Made by a program: the position numbers and the translations under genes
DNA from: Croceicoccus estronivorus
GTDB lineage: Bacteria > Pseudomonadota > Alphaproteobacteria > Sphingomonadales > Sphingomonadaceae
Length of the DNA: 64,000 nucleotides
Assembly (NCBI RefSeq): GCF_001625325.1
Contig: NZ_JRQQ01000009.1
Coordinates: forward strand, 1 to 64,000
Direction of reading: 5' to 3'
The notes under the pieces: model-generated
What the model saw: only the letters and a program-made list of their open reading frames with translations
The model's database searches: none
Told to the model about the DNA's origin: nothing
Shown here: positions 1 through 7,731 of the stretch, one piece after another
Layout of the letters: every line of letters starts with the position of its first letter
How positions within the stretch are numbered: the stretch's first letter is position 1

Positions 1-66
1 AAGGCAAATCTATCCGAACCGTCGTCGTCTTTTAAAAAACAACAAGTTCACACGGAGATACAATTC

Positions 67-444
67 ATGTTCAGTCACGTGATGGTCGGTTCAAACGACA
101 TTGATCGTTCGAAGAAATTCTATGATGCGCTGTTTGCGGCGATGGGCGGCAACCCCGCCATTGTCGATCCCAAGGGACGGCTGATCTATATCCACAATGA
201 CGGGATGTTCCTGGTCAGCAAACCGATTGACGGGGAAGCGGCCTGTCACGCGAACGGCGGTACGATCGGCTTTAACGTCGACAATCCGGAACAGGCCGAT
301 GCCTGGCATGCGGCGGGCGTCGCCAACGGGGGCAAGTCGATCGAAGATCCGCCGGGTGCGCGTGAAGGCGGTCACGGCAAGCTCTACCTTGCCTACTTGC
401 GCGATCCGGATGGCAACAAACTGTGCGCCACGTACCGAATGTGA
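67..444 (+). CDS. VOC (glyoxalase/dioxygenase fold) family protein
   Basis: A 125-residue protein of the vicinal-oxygen-chelate superfamily. It opens with the typical first-strand motif HVMVGSNDIDRSKKFYD and ends with the DPDGNKL signature of the last strand, so it is one complete pair of beta-alpha-beta-beta-beta modules. VOC proteins bind a divalent metal and act on glutathione adducts, diols or antibiotics; which applies cannot be read from the sequence. The start has a GGAG about ten bases upstream. The next gene, S-formylglutathione hydrolase, begins on its stop codon, so a role in handling glutathione adducts in formaldehyde detoxification is a reasonable inference but not shown. Confidence 0.85.
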   Translation: MFSHVMVGSNDIDRSKKFYDALFAAMGGNPAIVDPKGRLIYIHNDGMFLVSKPIDGEAACHANGGTIGFNVDNPEQADAWHAAGVANGGKSIEDPPGAREGGHGKLYLAYLRDPDGNKLCATYRM

Positions 445-1289
445 TCGCCTTGGATACCGTTTCCATCAACAAGGCGCACGGTGGCGTCCAGGGGGTGTAC
501 AGTCACCCCTCGGACGTTACCGGAACGCCGATGACCTTTTCGGTCTTCGTGCCGGACCATGCACCTGGGGCCAGCCTGCCGGTTCTGTGGTATCTGTCGG
601 GCCTGACCTGCACCCATGCCAATGTCACGGAAAAGGGTGAGTATCGTGCGGCCTGCGCCGAGCACGGCATTATATTCGTTGCGCCTGATACGTCGCCGCG
701 CGGTGATGAAGTGCCTGACGACGAAGCCTACGATTTCGGCAAGGGGGCGGGATTTTATGTCGATGCGACGCAGGAACCGTGGGCGGCGAACTTCCGCATG
801 CGCAGCTATATCGAGCAGGAACTGCCCGCACTGATCGCCGGGAATTTCCCGGTCGATATGGCGAGACAGGGCATTACCGGCCATTCGATGGGCGGCCATG
901 GCGCCCTGACGATTGCCTTGCGCAATCCCGACCGGTTTCGTTCGGTCAGCGCATTTTCGCCTATTGTCAGCCCGTTGAATTGCCCTTGGGGTGAGAAGGC
1001 CTTGACCGGCTATATCGGTGCCGACCGGGCGGCGTGGCGTGCATACGATGCCTGTGCGCTGATCGACGACGGCGCGCGTGTGCCCGCCTTGCTGGTGGAT
1101 CAGGGCACGGCGGACAATTTCCTGCAGGAACAGCTCAAGACCCATCTGCTGCAAGAAGCGGTCGAGCGTGCGGGGATGCAGGCGACCATTCGGATGCAGG
1201 AAGGATACGATCATTCGTACTATTTCATCTCGACATTCATGGCAGGTCATGTTGCGTGGCATGCCGAAAGGCTGAACGCCGGAGAATGA
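441..1289 (+). CDS. fghA: S-formylglutathione hydrolase
   Basis: Hydrolyses S-formylglutathione to formate and glutathione in the cytoplasm, the second step of the glutathione route for formaldehyde. The protein is an alpha/beta hydrolase of the esterase D family, full length at about 282 residues. The nucleophile sits in GHSMGGHGAL (Ser149 from this start); an Asp in DQGTADNF and a His in DHSYYF complete the triad. The start is uncertain: GTG 441 overlaps the VOC stop as GTGA and precedes the conserved DTVSINKAHGG segment, while GTG 423 and TTG 450 are alternatives. No clear Shine-Dalgarno is visible, which fits translational coupling. The formate dehydrogenase operon follows after four bases, so its product formate is consumed next door. 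Confidence 0.93.
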   Translation: MIALDTVSINKAHGGVQGVYSHPSDVTGTPMTFSVFVPDHAPGASLPVLWYLSGLTCTHANVTEKGEYRAACAEHGIIFVAPDTSPRGDEVPDDEAYDFGKGAGFYVDATQEPWAANFRMRSYIEQELPALIAGNFPVDMARQGITGHSMGGHGALTIALRNPDRFRSVSAFSPIVSPLNCPWGEKALTGYIGADRAAWRAYDACALIDDGARVPALLVDQGTADNFLQEQLKTHLLQEAVERAGMQATIRMQEGYDHSYYFISTFMAGHVAWHAERLNAGE

Positions 1290-1293
1290 CGGG

Positions 1294-1719
1294 ATGAACC
1301 GAGAGCAGGCCCTTGGAGAGATCATCGCGCGCCATGCGGGGCGCGAAGGCCCGTTGCTGCCGATCCTGCATGACGTGCAGCGCGAACTGGGTTGTGTGGA
1401 CGATGCGGTGGAAGCGACGATTGCGGCAGAGCTCAATCTCAGCCGGGCGGAAGTGCATGGGGTGGTCAGCTTCTATCACGATTTCCATGCAGAAGCCGAT
1501 GACCGGCCCGAAGTGCAGGTATGCCGTGCCGAGGCATGCAAGGCTCGTGGTGTGGAGGCCTTGATCGCCGGTGCCGAGGCTGCGGCCGGTACGCGGGTGC
1601 GGCTGTCGACAGTCTATTGCCTTGGCCTTTGCAGTGTCGGGCCCAATGCGCGCGTGGGAGATCGCCTTCATGCGCGGTTGGATACCGGTTCGCTCAAGCG
1701 GTTGATCGAATCCGTATGA
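1294..1719 (+). CDS. fdsG: NAD-dependent formate dehydrogenase, gamma subunit
   Basis: A 141-residue NuoE-like thioredoxin-fold protein that carries one [2Fe-2S] cluster. The ligands are visible as CRAEAC (Cys77, Cys82) and CLGLC (Cys109, Cys113), the NuoE/FdsG spacing. In the soluble FdsGBA complex it joins the FMN subunit FdsB and passes electrons between cofactors. It starts four bases after fghA with a GGAG upstream inside the fghA end, and its stop overlaps the fdsB start as ATGA. The fdsGBA-type order shows that this belongs to formate dehydrogenase rather than to respiratory complex I. Confidence 0.92.
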   Translation: MNREQALGEIIARHAGREGPLLPILHDVQRELGCVDDAVEATIAAELNLSRAEVHGVVSFYHDFHAEADDRPEVQVCRAEACKARGVEALIAGAEAAAGTRVRLSTVYCLGLCSVGPNARVGDRLHARLDTGSLKRLIESV

Positions 1720-3260
1720 GTGTGGTGCGTATCTCGGACGACGCGCTGGCGCGGGCTTGCGGAGCGGATGAGCTGGCGGCTGCCTTTACGCGCGCGGGTG
1801 CGGAAGTGGAGCGGGTATCGAGCTGGGGCATGCATTGGCTTGAACCGCTGGTCGAGGTGAGTGGGGTCGGCTATGGCCCGGCCACTATCGACGACGTTGC
1901 TGCCATTCTCGACGGCAGTAGCGACAAGGCAATCGGACGGATCGATCAGCACCCCTTTATCGTGAACCAGCAGCGCCTGACCTTCGCCCGGGCGGGCAGG
2001 ACGCGTCCGTTGAGTCTGGAAGACTATGCGGCAACCGGGGGCTGGCAGGGGTTGGAACGTGCGAGAGCGATCGGCCCGGAAAAAACGATCGAGGAAGTGA
2101 TTACTTCCGGCCTGCGGGGCCGGGGCGGGGCGGGCTTTCCCGCTGGTATAAAGTGGCAGACCGTCGCCAAAGCGGCGGCTGCGCGCAAATATGTCGTGTG
2201 CAACGCGGACGAGGGCGACAGCGGTACTTTTGCCGACCGGATGCTGATGGAAGGCGATCCGTTCGCCATCATCGAAGGCATGGCGATTGCTGCCCATGCA
2301 GTGGGCGCGCATCATGGCTACATCTATGTCCGCAGCGAATATCCCGACGCCATCGGCACGCTGGAAGCGGCCATTGCCCTGTCTGCAAGCAAGGTCGCGC
2401 CATTCGAACTGGAAGTGCGCGCGGGGGCGGGAGCTTATGTTTGCGGTGAGGAAACGTCGCTGCTCAACAGCCTTGAGGGCAAGCGGGGCGAGGTGCGTGC
2501 GAAACCGCCCCTGCCGGCCTTGAAAGGACTGTTCGGGTGTCCGACTGTCGTCAATAACGTCCTGACGCTGACTGCGATTCCCCATATCGTCGCGGAAGGG
2601 GGGGCAGAGGAATACGCGCGCCTGGGCATAGATCGTTCGCGCGGGACGAAGCCGATACAGATCGCCGGCAACGTCAGGCATGGCGGGCTCTATGAGACTG
2701 CATTCGGGATCACTCTGCGCGAGCTTGTCTACGACATTGGCGGCGGCACGGCCTCGGGCCGCCCGGTCAAGGCTGTGCAGGTCGGTGGGCCGCTGGGCGC
2801 GTATATTCATCCGGACCAGTTTGACCTGCCGTTCGACTATGAAGCCTATGCCGCGGCCGATGCGCTGATTGGGCATGGTGGCGTCGTGGTATTCGATGAT
2901 ACCGCGGACATGGCCGACATGGCGCGCTTCGCTCTCGAATTCTGTGCGGCCGAAAGTTGCGGCAAGTGTACGCCTTGCCGGATTGGCGCAGTCCGCGGGG
3001 TGGAGATCGTCGATCGTATTCGTGCCGGTGGGCGCGGCCGTGACCGGGTGGAAAGCCTGCCGCAAATGCACAATGCAGCGAAAGCAGGCCGGGGGCGAAG
3101 GGAACAGGTCGCCCTGCTGGAGGATTTGTGCGATACTATGAAATATGGTTCGCTCTGTGCCTTGGGTGGTTTCACACCTTATCCGGTGTTGAGCGCTCTC
3201 AGGCACTGGCCCGCTGATTTCGGCCATTCGGGCGAACCGGAGAATGCCGATGGGATATGA
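1716..3260 (+). CDS. fdsB: NAD-dependent formate dehydrogenase, beta subunit (FMN/NAD site)
   Basis: A 514-residue NuoF-like flavoprotein that transfers electrons from the iron-sulfur chain to NAD+. Residues 1-100 form a thioredoxin-like extension. The NADH/FMN fold begins near residue 130 with GRGGAGFPAGIKW, and the [4Fe-4S] ligands are CGKCTPC (Cys415, 418, 421) with a further Cys near residue 481 in GSLCALGG. ATG 1716 was chosen because it overlaps the fdsG stop as ATGA; the open frame extends upstream only as read-through of fdsG. A basic insert rich in Gly and Arg lies between the cluster motif and the last cysteine. Confidence 0.93.
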   Translation: MSVVRISDDALARACGADELAAAFTRAGAEVERVSSWGMHWLEPLVEVSGVGYGPATIDDVAAILDGSSDKAIGRIDQHPFIVNQQRLTFARAGRTRPLSLEDYAATGGWQGLERARAIGPEKTIEEVITSGLRGRGGAGFPAGIKWQTVAKAAAARKYVVCNADEGDSGTFADRMLMEGDPFAIIEGMAIAAHAVGAHHGYIYVRSEYPDAIGTLEAAIALSASKVAPFELEVRAGAGAYVCGEETSLLNSLEGKRGEVRAKPPLPALKGLFGCPTVVNNVLTLTAIPHIVAEGGAEEYARLGIDRSRGTKPIQIAGNVRHGGLYETAFGITLRELVYDIGGGTASGRPVKAVQVGGPLGAYIHPDQFDLPFDYEAYAAADALIGHGGVVVFDDTADMADMARFALEFCAAESCGKCTPCRIGAVRGVEIVDRIRAGGRGRDRVESLPQMHNAAKAGRGRREQVALLEDLCDTMKYGSLCALGGFTPYPVLSALRHWPADFGHSGEPENADGI

Positions 3261-6105
3261 ACCGCAACCGGATTTCGGAACGCCGGAAGTCCGTTCCGAG
3301 AAGACGGTAACACTGACTGTCGACGGGCGCGATGTGGCCGTGCCCGAAGGGACCAGCGTCATGCGCGCCGCGGCGTCATGCGGCGGCTCGATTCCCAAGC
3401 TGTGTGCGACCGACAGTCTGGAAAGTTTCGGCTCCTGCCGTCTGTGTCTGGTTGAGATCGACGGGATGCGCGGGACGCCTGCATCCTGCACTACCCCGGT
3501 TGCCGAAGGCATGGTGGTTCATACCCAGACGGAACGGCTGGCGAAGCTGCGACGCGGGGTGATGGAACTGTATATTTCCGACCACCCGCTCGATTGCCTG
3601 ACGTGCAGCGCCAACAACGATTGCGAGTTGCAGGATATGGCCGCCGCTGTCGGCCTGCGTGATGTGCGATATGGCTACGACGGTGAAAACCACCTTGGAC
3701 AAGCGGTCGATCTGTCCAATCCCTATTTCCTGTTCGCCCCTGTCAAATGCATTACCTGTTCGCGTTGCGTCCGGGCCTGTGACGAGGTGCAGGGGACGCT
3801 TGCCCTGACCGTCGAAGGGCGCGGTTTCGGTTCAGCGATCAGCGCAGGGCAGGCGGGTGACGATTTCCTTTCCAGCGAGTGTGTCAGTTGCGGGGCCTGC
3901 GTGCAGGCCTGCCCGACCAGCGCACTGATGGAAAAATCGGTCAAGCAACTGGGCAAGCCGGAACGCTCCGTCGTCACCACTTGCGCCTATTGCGGGGTGG
4001 GCTGCACTTTCCGTGCGGAAATGAAAGGCGAACAGCTCGTCCGCATGGTGCCGTGGAAGGATGGCAAGGCCAATCGCGGCCATAGCTGCGTCAAGGGCCG
4101 CTTTGCCTGGGGTTATGCCAACCATCAGGACCGGATCACCAAGCCGATGATCCGCGAGACGATCGATCAGCCGTGGCGAGAGGTCGATTGGGAAGAGGCG
4201 CTGGCGTTCACCGCCGGGCGGTTGAACGCGATCAAGGCGCAGCATGGCGCCCGCGCGCTGGGCGGGATCACTTCCAGCCGGTGTACGAATGAAGAGGCCT
4301 ATCTCGTTCAGAAGCTGGTGCGTGGCGGGTTCGGTTCCAACAATGTCGATACCTGCGCACGGGTGTGCCACTCGCCAACCGGCTATGGATTGAAAACCAC
4401 GTTCGGGACGAGCGCGGGCACGCAGGATTTCGATTCGGTGATGGATGCCGATGTGATCCTGGTGATCGGGGCCAATCCCACCGATGCGCATCCGGTCTTC
4501 GCGAGCCGGATGAAACGCCGTTTGCGTCAGGGGGCGAAGCTGATCGTGATCGATCCCCGCCGGATCGATCTGGTCCGTTCGCCGCATATCGCAGCGGCGC
4601 ATCATCTACCGCTGCAGCCCGGCACCAATGTCGCCGTGCTGACTGCAATGGCACATGTCATCGTGACCGAAGGGCTGGCCGACGAAGCGTTCATTCGCGA
4701 ACGTTGTGATTGGGACGAATACCGGGACTGGGCACAGTTCGTCGCGGACGAACGTCATAGCCCGGAATTTCTTGAACCGGTGACGAAAGTCCCGGCGGAC
4801 GAATTGCGCGCGGCGGCACGGCTCTATGCCACTGGCGGCAATGGGGCGATCTATTACGGTCTCGGCGTGACGGAACATTCGCAAGGGTCATCCACCGTGA
4901 TGGCAATTGCCAACCTTGCGATGGCGACCGGCAATATCGGGCGGCCCGGCGTTGGGGTAAATCCCTTGCGCGGGCAGAACAATGTGCAGGGCAGTTGCGA
5001 CATGGGCAGCTTCCCGCATGAGCTGTCCGGCTATCGCCATATTTCGGATCAGGCGACGCGCGACCTGTTCGAACAGGACTGGGGCGTAACGCTCGATCCT
5101 GAACCGGGCTTGCGGATCAACAACATGCTCGATGCCGCGGTCGACGGCAGCTTCAAGGCGATCTACATTCAGGGGGAGGACATTCTGCAGTCCGATCCCA
5201 ACACCCATCATGTCGCCGCAGGGCTGGCGGCGATGGAATGCGTGATCGTGCACGACCTGTTTCTGAACGAGACGGCCAATTACGCCCATGTCTTCCTGCC
5301 GGGCAGTACCTTCCTGGAAAAGGACGGAACATTCACCAATGCGGAACGGCGGATCCAGCCGGTGCGAAAGGTGATGGAACCGGCCAACGGCTATGCCGAT
5401 TGGGAAGTGACGCAGGAATTGGCCAACGCGATGGGCCTAGGGTGGACTTATTCCCACCCGAAGGAAGTGCTGGCGGAAATAGCGCGCCTGACCCCGACTT
5501 TCGCAGGCGTTTCATGGGAAAGGCTGTGCGAGGAAGGTTCCCTGCAGTGGCCGGTGAACGAACAGTATCCCGATGGGGCGCCGGTGATGCATGTGGATGG
5601 GTTCGTTCGCGGCAAGGGCAAGTTCGTGGTGACCGAATATGTCCCAACCGATGAGAAAACCGGACCGCGGTTTCCGCTTCTGCTCACGACCGGACGCATT
5701 CTCAGCCAGTACAATGTCGGTGCGCAGACCCGGCGCACGGCGAATGTGGCTTGGCATGAGGAAGACCTGCTCGAAATACACCCGGCCGATGCAGATAACC
5801 GCGGTCTGGCCGATGGCGACTGGGCGCGTCTGGCCAGTCGGACCGGGGAAACCACTTTGCGTGTGAAAGTGACCGACCGGGTTGCGCCGGGCGTGGTCTA
5901 TACCACGTTTCATCATCCGGCGACGCAGGCCAATGTCGTCACTACCGACTATTCCGACTGGGCGACAAACTGCCCGGAATACAAGGTAACGGCAGTGCAG
6001 GTCATGCCATCCAACGGGCCGAGCGAATGGCAGGAAGACTATGCCGCATTGTCCGCCCGTTCGCGCCGGATCTCGCACGATGGGCAGGTGGAGCCCGCCG
6101 AATGA
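3250..6105 (+). CDS. fdsA: Formate dehydrogenase, alpha subunit (Mo-bisMGD, Cys type)
   Basis: The catalytic subunit, about 951 residues, oxidises formate to CO2 at a molybdenum bis-MGD centre. In order: an N-terminal [2Fe-2S] ferredoxin domain with CGGSIPKLC and GSCRLC; a NuoG-type His/Cys [4Fe-4S] region with LTCSANNDCELQ; two [4Fe-4S] motifs (CITCSRCVRAC and CVSCGACVQAC); the catalytic-domain motif CAYCGVGC near residue 244; and the molybdenum ligand in CARVCHSPTGYGL, a cysteine (Cys373), so not a selenoprotein. ATG 3250 is preferred over ATG 3244 because GGAG at 3239-3242 lies seven bases before it but only one before 3244. It overlaps fdsB by 11 bases. Confidence 0.95.
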   Translation: MGYEPQPDFGTPEVRSEKTVTLTVDGRDVAVPEGTSVMRAAASCGGSIPKLCATDSLESFGSCRLCLVEIDGMRGTPASCTTPVAEGMVVHTQTERLAKLRRGVMELYISDHPLDCLTCSANNDCELQDMAAAVGLRDVRYGYDGENHLGQAVDLSNPYFLFAPVKCITCSRCVRACDEVQGTLALTVEGRGFGSAISAGQAGDDFLSSECVSCGACVQACPTSALMEKSVKQLGKPERSVVTTCAYCGVGCTFRAEMKGEQLVRMVPWKDGKANRGHSCVKGRFAWGYANHQDRITKPMIRETIDQPWREVDWEEALAFTAGRLNAIKAQHGARALGGITSSRCTNEEAYLVQKLVRGGFGSNNVDTCARVCHSPTGYGLKTTFGTSAGTQDFDSVMDADVILVIGANPTDAHPVFASRMKRRLRQGAKLIVIDPRRIDLVRSPHIAAAHHLPLQPGTNVAVLTAMAHVIVTEGLADEAFIRERCDWDEYRDWAQFVADERHSPEFLEPVTKVPADELRAAARLYATGGNGAIYYGLGVTEHSQGSSTVMAIANLAMATGNIGRPGVGVNPLRGQNNVQGSCDMGSFPHELSGYRHISDQATRDLFEQDWGVTLDPEPGLRINNMLDAAVDGSFKAIYIQGEDILQSDPNTHHVAAGLAAMECVIVHDLFLNETANYAHVFLPGSTFLEKDGTFTNAERRIQPVRKVMEPANGYADWEVTQELANAMGLGWTYSHPKEVLAEIARLTPTFAGVSWERLCEEGSLQWPVNEQYPDGAPVMHVDGFVRGKGKFVVTEYVPTDEKTGPRFPLLLTTGRILSQYNVGAQTRRTANVAWHEEDLLEIHPADADNRGLADGDWARLASRTGETTLRVKVTDRVAPGVVYTTFHHPATQANVVTTDYSDWATNCPEYKVTAVQVMPSNGPSEWQEDYAALSARSRRISHDGQVEPAE

Positions 6106-6118
6106 CAGGTGGCTGCTA

Positions 6119-6319
6119 ATGGACGGGGCGAAGCTGCGCCGCATGGCGGACCAGATTGCCGCGAATTTCGTTGCCCTGGGCGAAGAGCAGGCGATCGCTC
6201 AGACGGCTGAACATATCCGATTGTTCTGGGATCCGCGTATGAAGGCGCAGATTCTGGCTGAGGATCCTGCCGGTTTGTCGCCCGTCGCCTGTGCCGCCGT
6301 GCGACAGCTTGCAGGTTGA
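6119..6319 (+). CDS. fdsD: Formate dehydrogenase, delta subunit
   Basis: A 66-residue protein matching the small FdsD family found only with Fds-type formate dehydrogenases. Recognisable features are the N-terminal KLRRMADQIAANF segment and HIRLFWDPRMKAQIL in the middle. FdsD is a small non-cofactor subunit linked to maturation or stability of the complex. ATG 6119 lies 13 bases after the fdsA stop; upstream codons in the same frame overlap fdsA and do not look like FdsD. fdhD follows after nine bases. Confidence 0.88.
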   Translation: MDGAKLRRMADQIAANFVALGEEQAIAQTAEHIRLFWDPRMKAQILAEDPAGLSPVACAAVRQLAG

Positions 6320-6328
6320 ATTGCAGGG

Positions 6329-7096
6329 ATGGCCAAAGCCATCGAGATCGCCTGTGACGGCTCCCATAGGGAAATCGTACGCACGTGGGTTCCGGAAGCG
6401 CCCGTAGCACTGGAATTCAATGGGCTCGCCTATGCCGTGATGATGGCGACCCCTGTCGACCTTGAAGATTTTGCACTCGGCTTTGCCCTGACGGAGGGGT
6501 TGGCGCAGACGGTGGCGGATTGCACCGATATTGCCGTGGCGGAAGTCGAGAAGGGCTGGATTGTCCGTGCTTCCCTGCATGGGCTTGGCGTTACGCAATT
6601 GACCGATCGGGTGCGTACCAGAGTGGCGGAATCCTCCTGCGGTCTATGCGGCATCGAAAATCTGGAAGCGGTCGCGCGACCGTTGCCCAAGGTTGCAGAG
6701 CATGAGCTGATCACGCCCGCTGCCATATTTTGCGCGCGAATGGAATTGCCGGAGCATCAGCCCCTGGGGCGCGAAACGGGTTCCGCCCATGCGGCGGCTT
6801 TCGCCAACAGGGAGGGGCGCATCCTCCATGCACGGGAAGATGTCGGTCGGCACAATGCGTTGGACAAGCTGGTCGGTGCGCTGGCGCGTGCCGGGCAGGA
6901 CCCGGCGGATGGCTTCATCCTTTCGAGTGCGCGCTGTTCCTACGAAATCGTCGAAAAGGCTGTGCGTGCGGGTGCGACATGCCTTGCCACCATCTCCCTG
7001 CCCACAACTCTTGCTGTGGAACGCGCGGCAGGCGCGGGGCTGTCGCTTTATTCCCTGGCGAGGGACGATAGCGTGTTGTCAGTCGTCGAGAACTGA
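6329..7096 (+). CDS. fdhD: Formate dehydrogenase accessory sulfurtransferase FdhD
   Basis: A 255-residue FdhD-family protein. It carries sulfur from a cysteine desulfurase to the Mo-bisMGD cofactor, a step needed for active formate dehydrogenases. The conserved CxxC is in SSCGLCGIENLEA (Cys104, Cys107), followed by family motifs TGSAHAAAF and REDVGRHNALDKLVG. It closes the fds operon and is the last forward gene before a convergent neighbour; only ten bases separate the two stop codons. No separate promoter is apparent, so co-transcription with fdsGBAD is likely. Confidence 0.94.
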   Translation: MAKAIEIACDGSHREIVRTWVPEAPVALEFNGLAYAVMMATPVDLEDFALGFALTEGLAQTVADCTDIAVAEVEKGWIVRASLHGLGVTQLTDRVRTRVAESSCGLCGIENLEAVARPLPKVAEHELITPAAIFCARMELPEHQPLGRETGSAHAAAFANREGRILHAREDVGRHNALDKLVGALARAGQDPADGFILSSARCSYEIVEKAVRAGATCLATISLPTTLAVERAAGAGLSLYSLARDDSVLSVVEN

Positions 7097-7106
7097 AGGG
7101 CAACGT

Positions 7107-7547
7107 TCAGGACAGGGGCGCGGGGACGGAAGGCAACATGCCCGCCCGGTCGAGCGCTTCGCCCAGTTGCAGGACCGCATCGTGTAGCGGTTCACGGCAC
7201 CCTTCCCCGGCAATGAGGAACAGCGTCGTTTCCAGGGTATCCGCTCGCGGTCCGCGAATTTGGGACAGGATGGCCAGCACCAGTGCTTCTCCTTCCGCCA
7301 CGTCGGGGCAGCAAAAGGGAGCGAATGGCAGATCCTGCCTGGCATGAGTCGATAGCAGGCCCATCATGCGATGGAACGGCGCAAGAGCGGGGACCAGCCC
7401 CCGTTCCGCCAGTGCTCCGCCGAGCGCCGCCACCGGGCACATGCGGGCTTCCACTGCGGCAACCCATCTGCGCATCGCCCAGACAAGCACTTTTCCGCCT
7501 TCATCAAGGCTCGCGATCGGACGGTCGAGATAGGCATACATCGGCAT
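7107..7547 (-). CDS. Conserved hypothetical protein, 146 aa
   Basis: I do not recognise an assigned function. The 146-residue protein is soluble, with no signal peptide or membrane segment, opening MPMYAYLDRPIASLDEGGKV followed by WAMRRWVAAVEARMCPV. Cysteines occur in MCPV, FCCP and GEGC, but not in a clear metal-binding pattern. It resembles small hypothetical proteins I associate with sphingomonads (memory, not a search). It faces fdhD tail to tail and is divergent from the fadJ-type gene. A Fur-like box at 7587-7602 lies about 40 bases upstream of its start, suggesting iron-dependent expression. Confidence 0.6.
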   Translation of the reverse strand: MPMYAYLDRPIASLDEGGKVLVWAMRRWVAAVEARMCPVAALGGALAERGLVPALAPFHRMMGLLSTHARQDLPFAPFCCPDVAEGEALVLAILSQIRGPRADTLETTLFLIAGEGCREPLHDAVLQLGEALDRAGMLPSVPAPLS

Positions 7548-7586
7548 CGGGCTCCGCGAATCGTCTTTCTTGCCATGTTAGGCATT

Positions 7587-7602
7587 AATGATAATTATTC
7601 GC
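7587..7602. promoter_or_regulatory. Fur-like operator candidate
   Basis: The 16 bases AATGATAATTATTCGC match 13 of the last 16 positions of the classical 19-bp Fur box (GATAATGATAATCATTATC). The site is the most AT-rich stretch in the divergent gap between the 146-aa gene and the fadJ-type gene, about 40 bases from the former and 130 from the latter. It could serve either gene. Alphaproteobacterial Fur/Mur sites vary, so the assignment is tentative. Confidence 0.4.
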
Positions 7603-7731
7603 AAGAGCGAATTGTGCGTCATGTGTGGATTGCCCTAGGCGGGGGCTTCTCCTCCTGTTCGCGGCGCGTCCCATCTGTTATTCCGCCGGCGTCCGGTCAG
7701 GGCATACGAGATGGATGTGGAAGGGATGATG

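Noticed and set aside
1668-3512. A 614-codon reverse-strand frame opposite fdsB
   Set aside because: Composition is Arg/Pro/His-rich without motifs; it mirrors fdsB codons and is a shadow.
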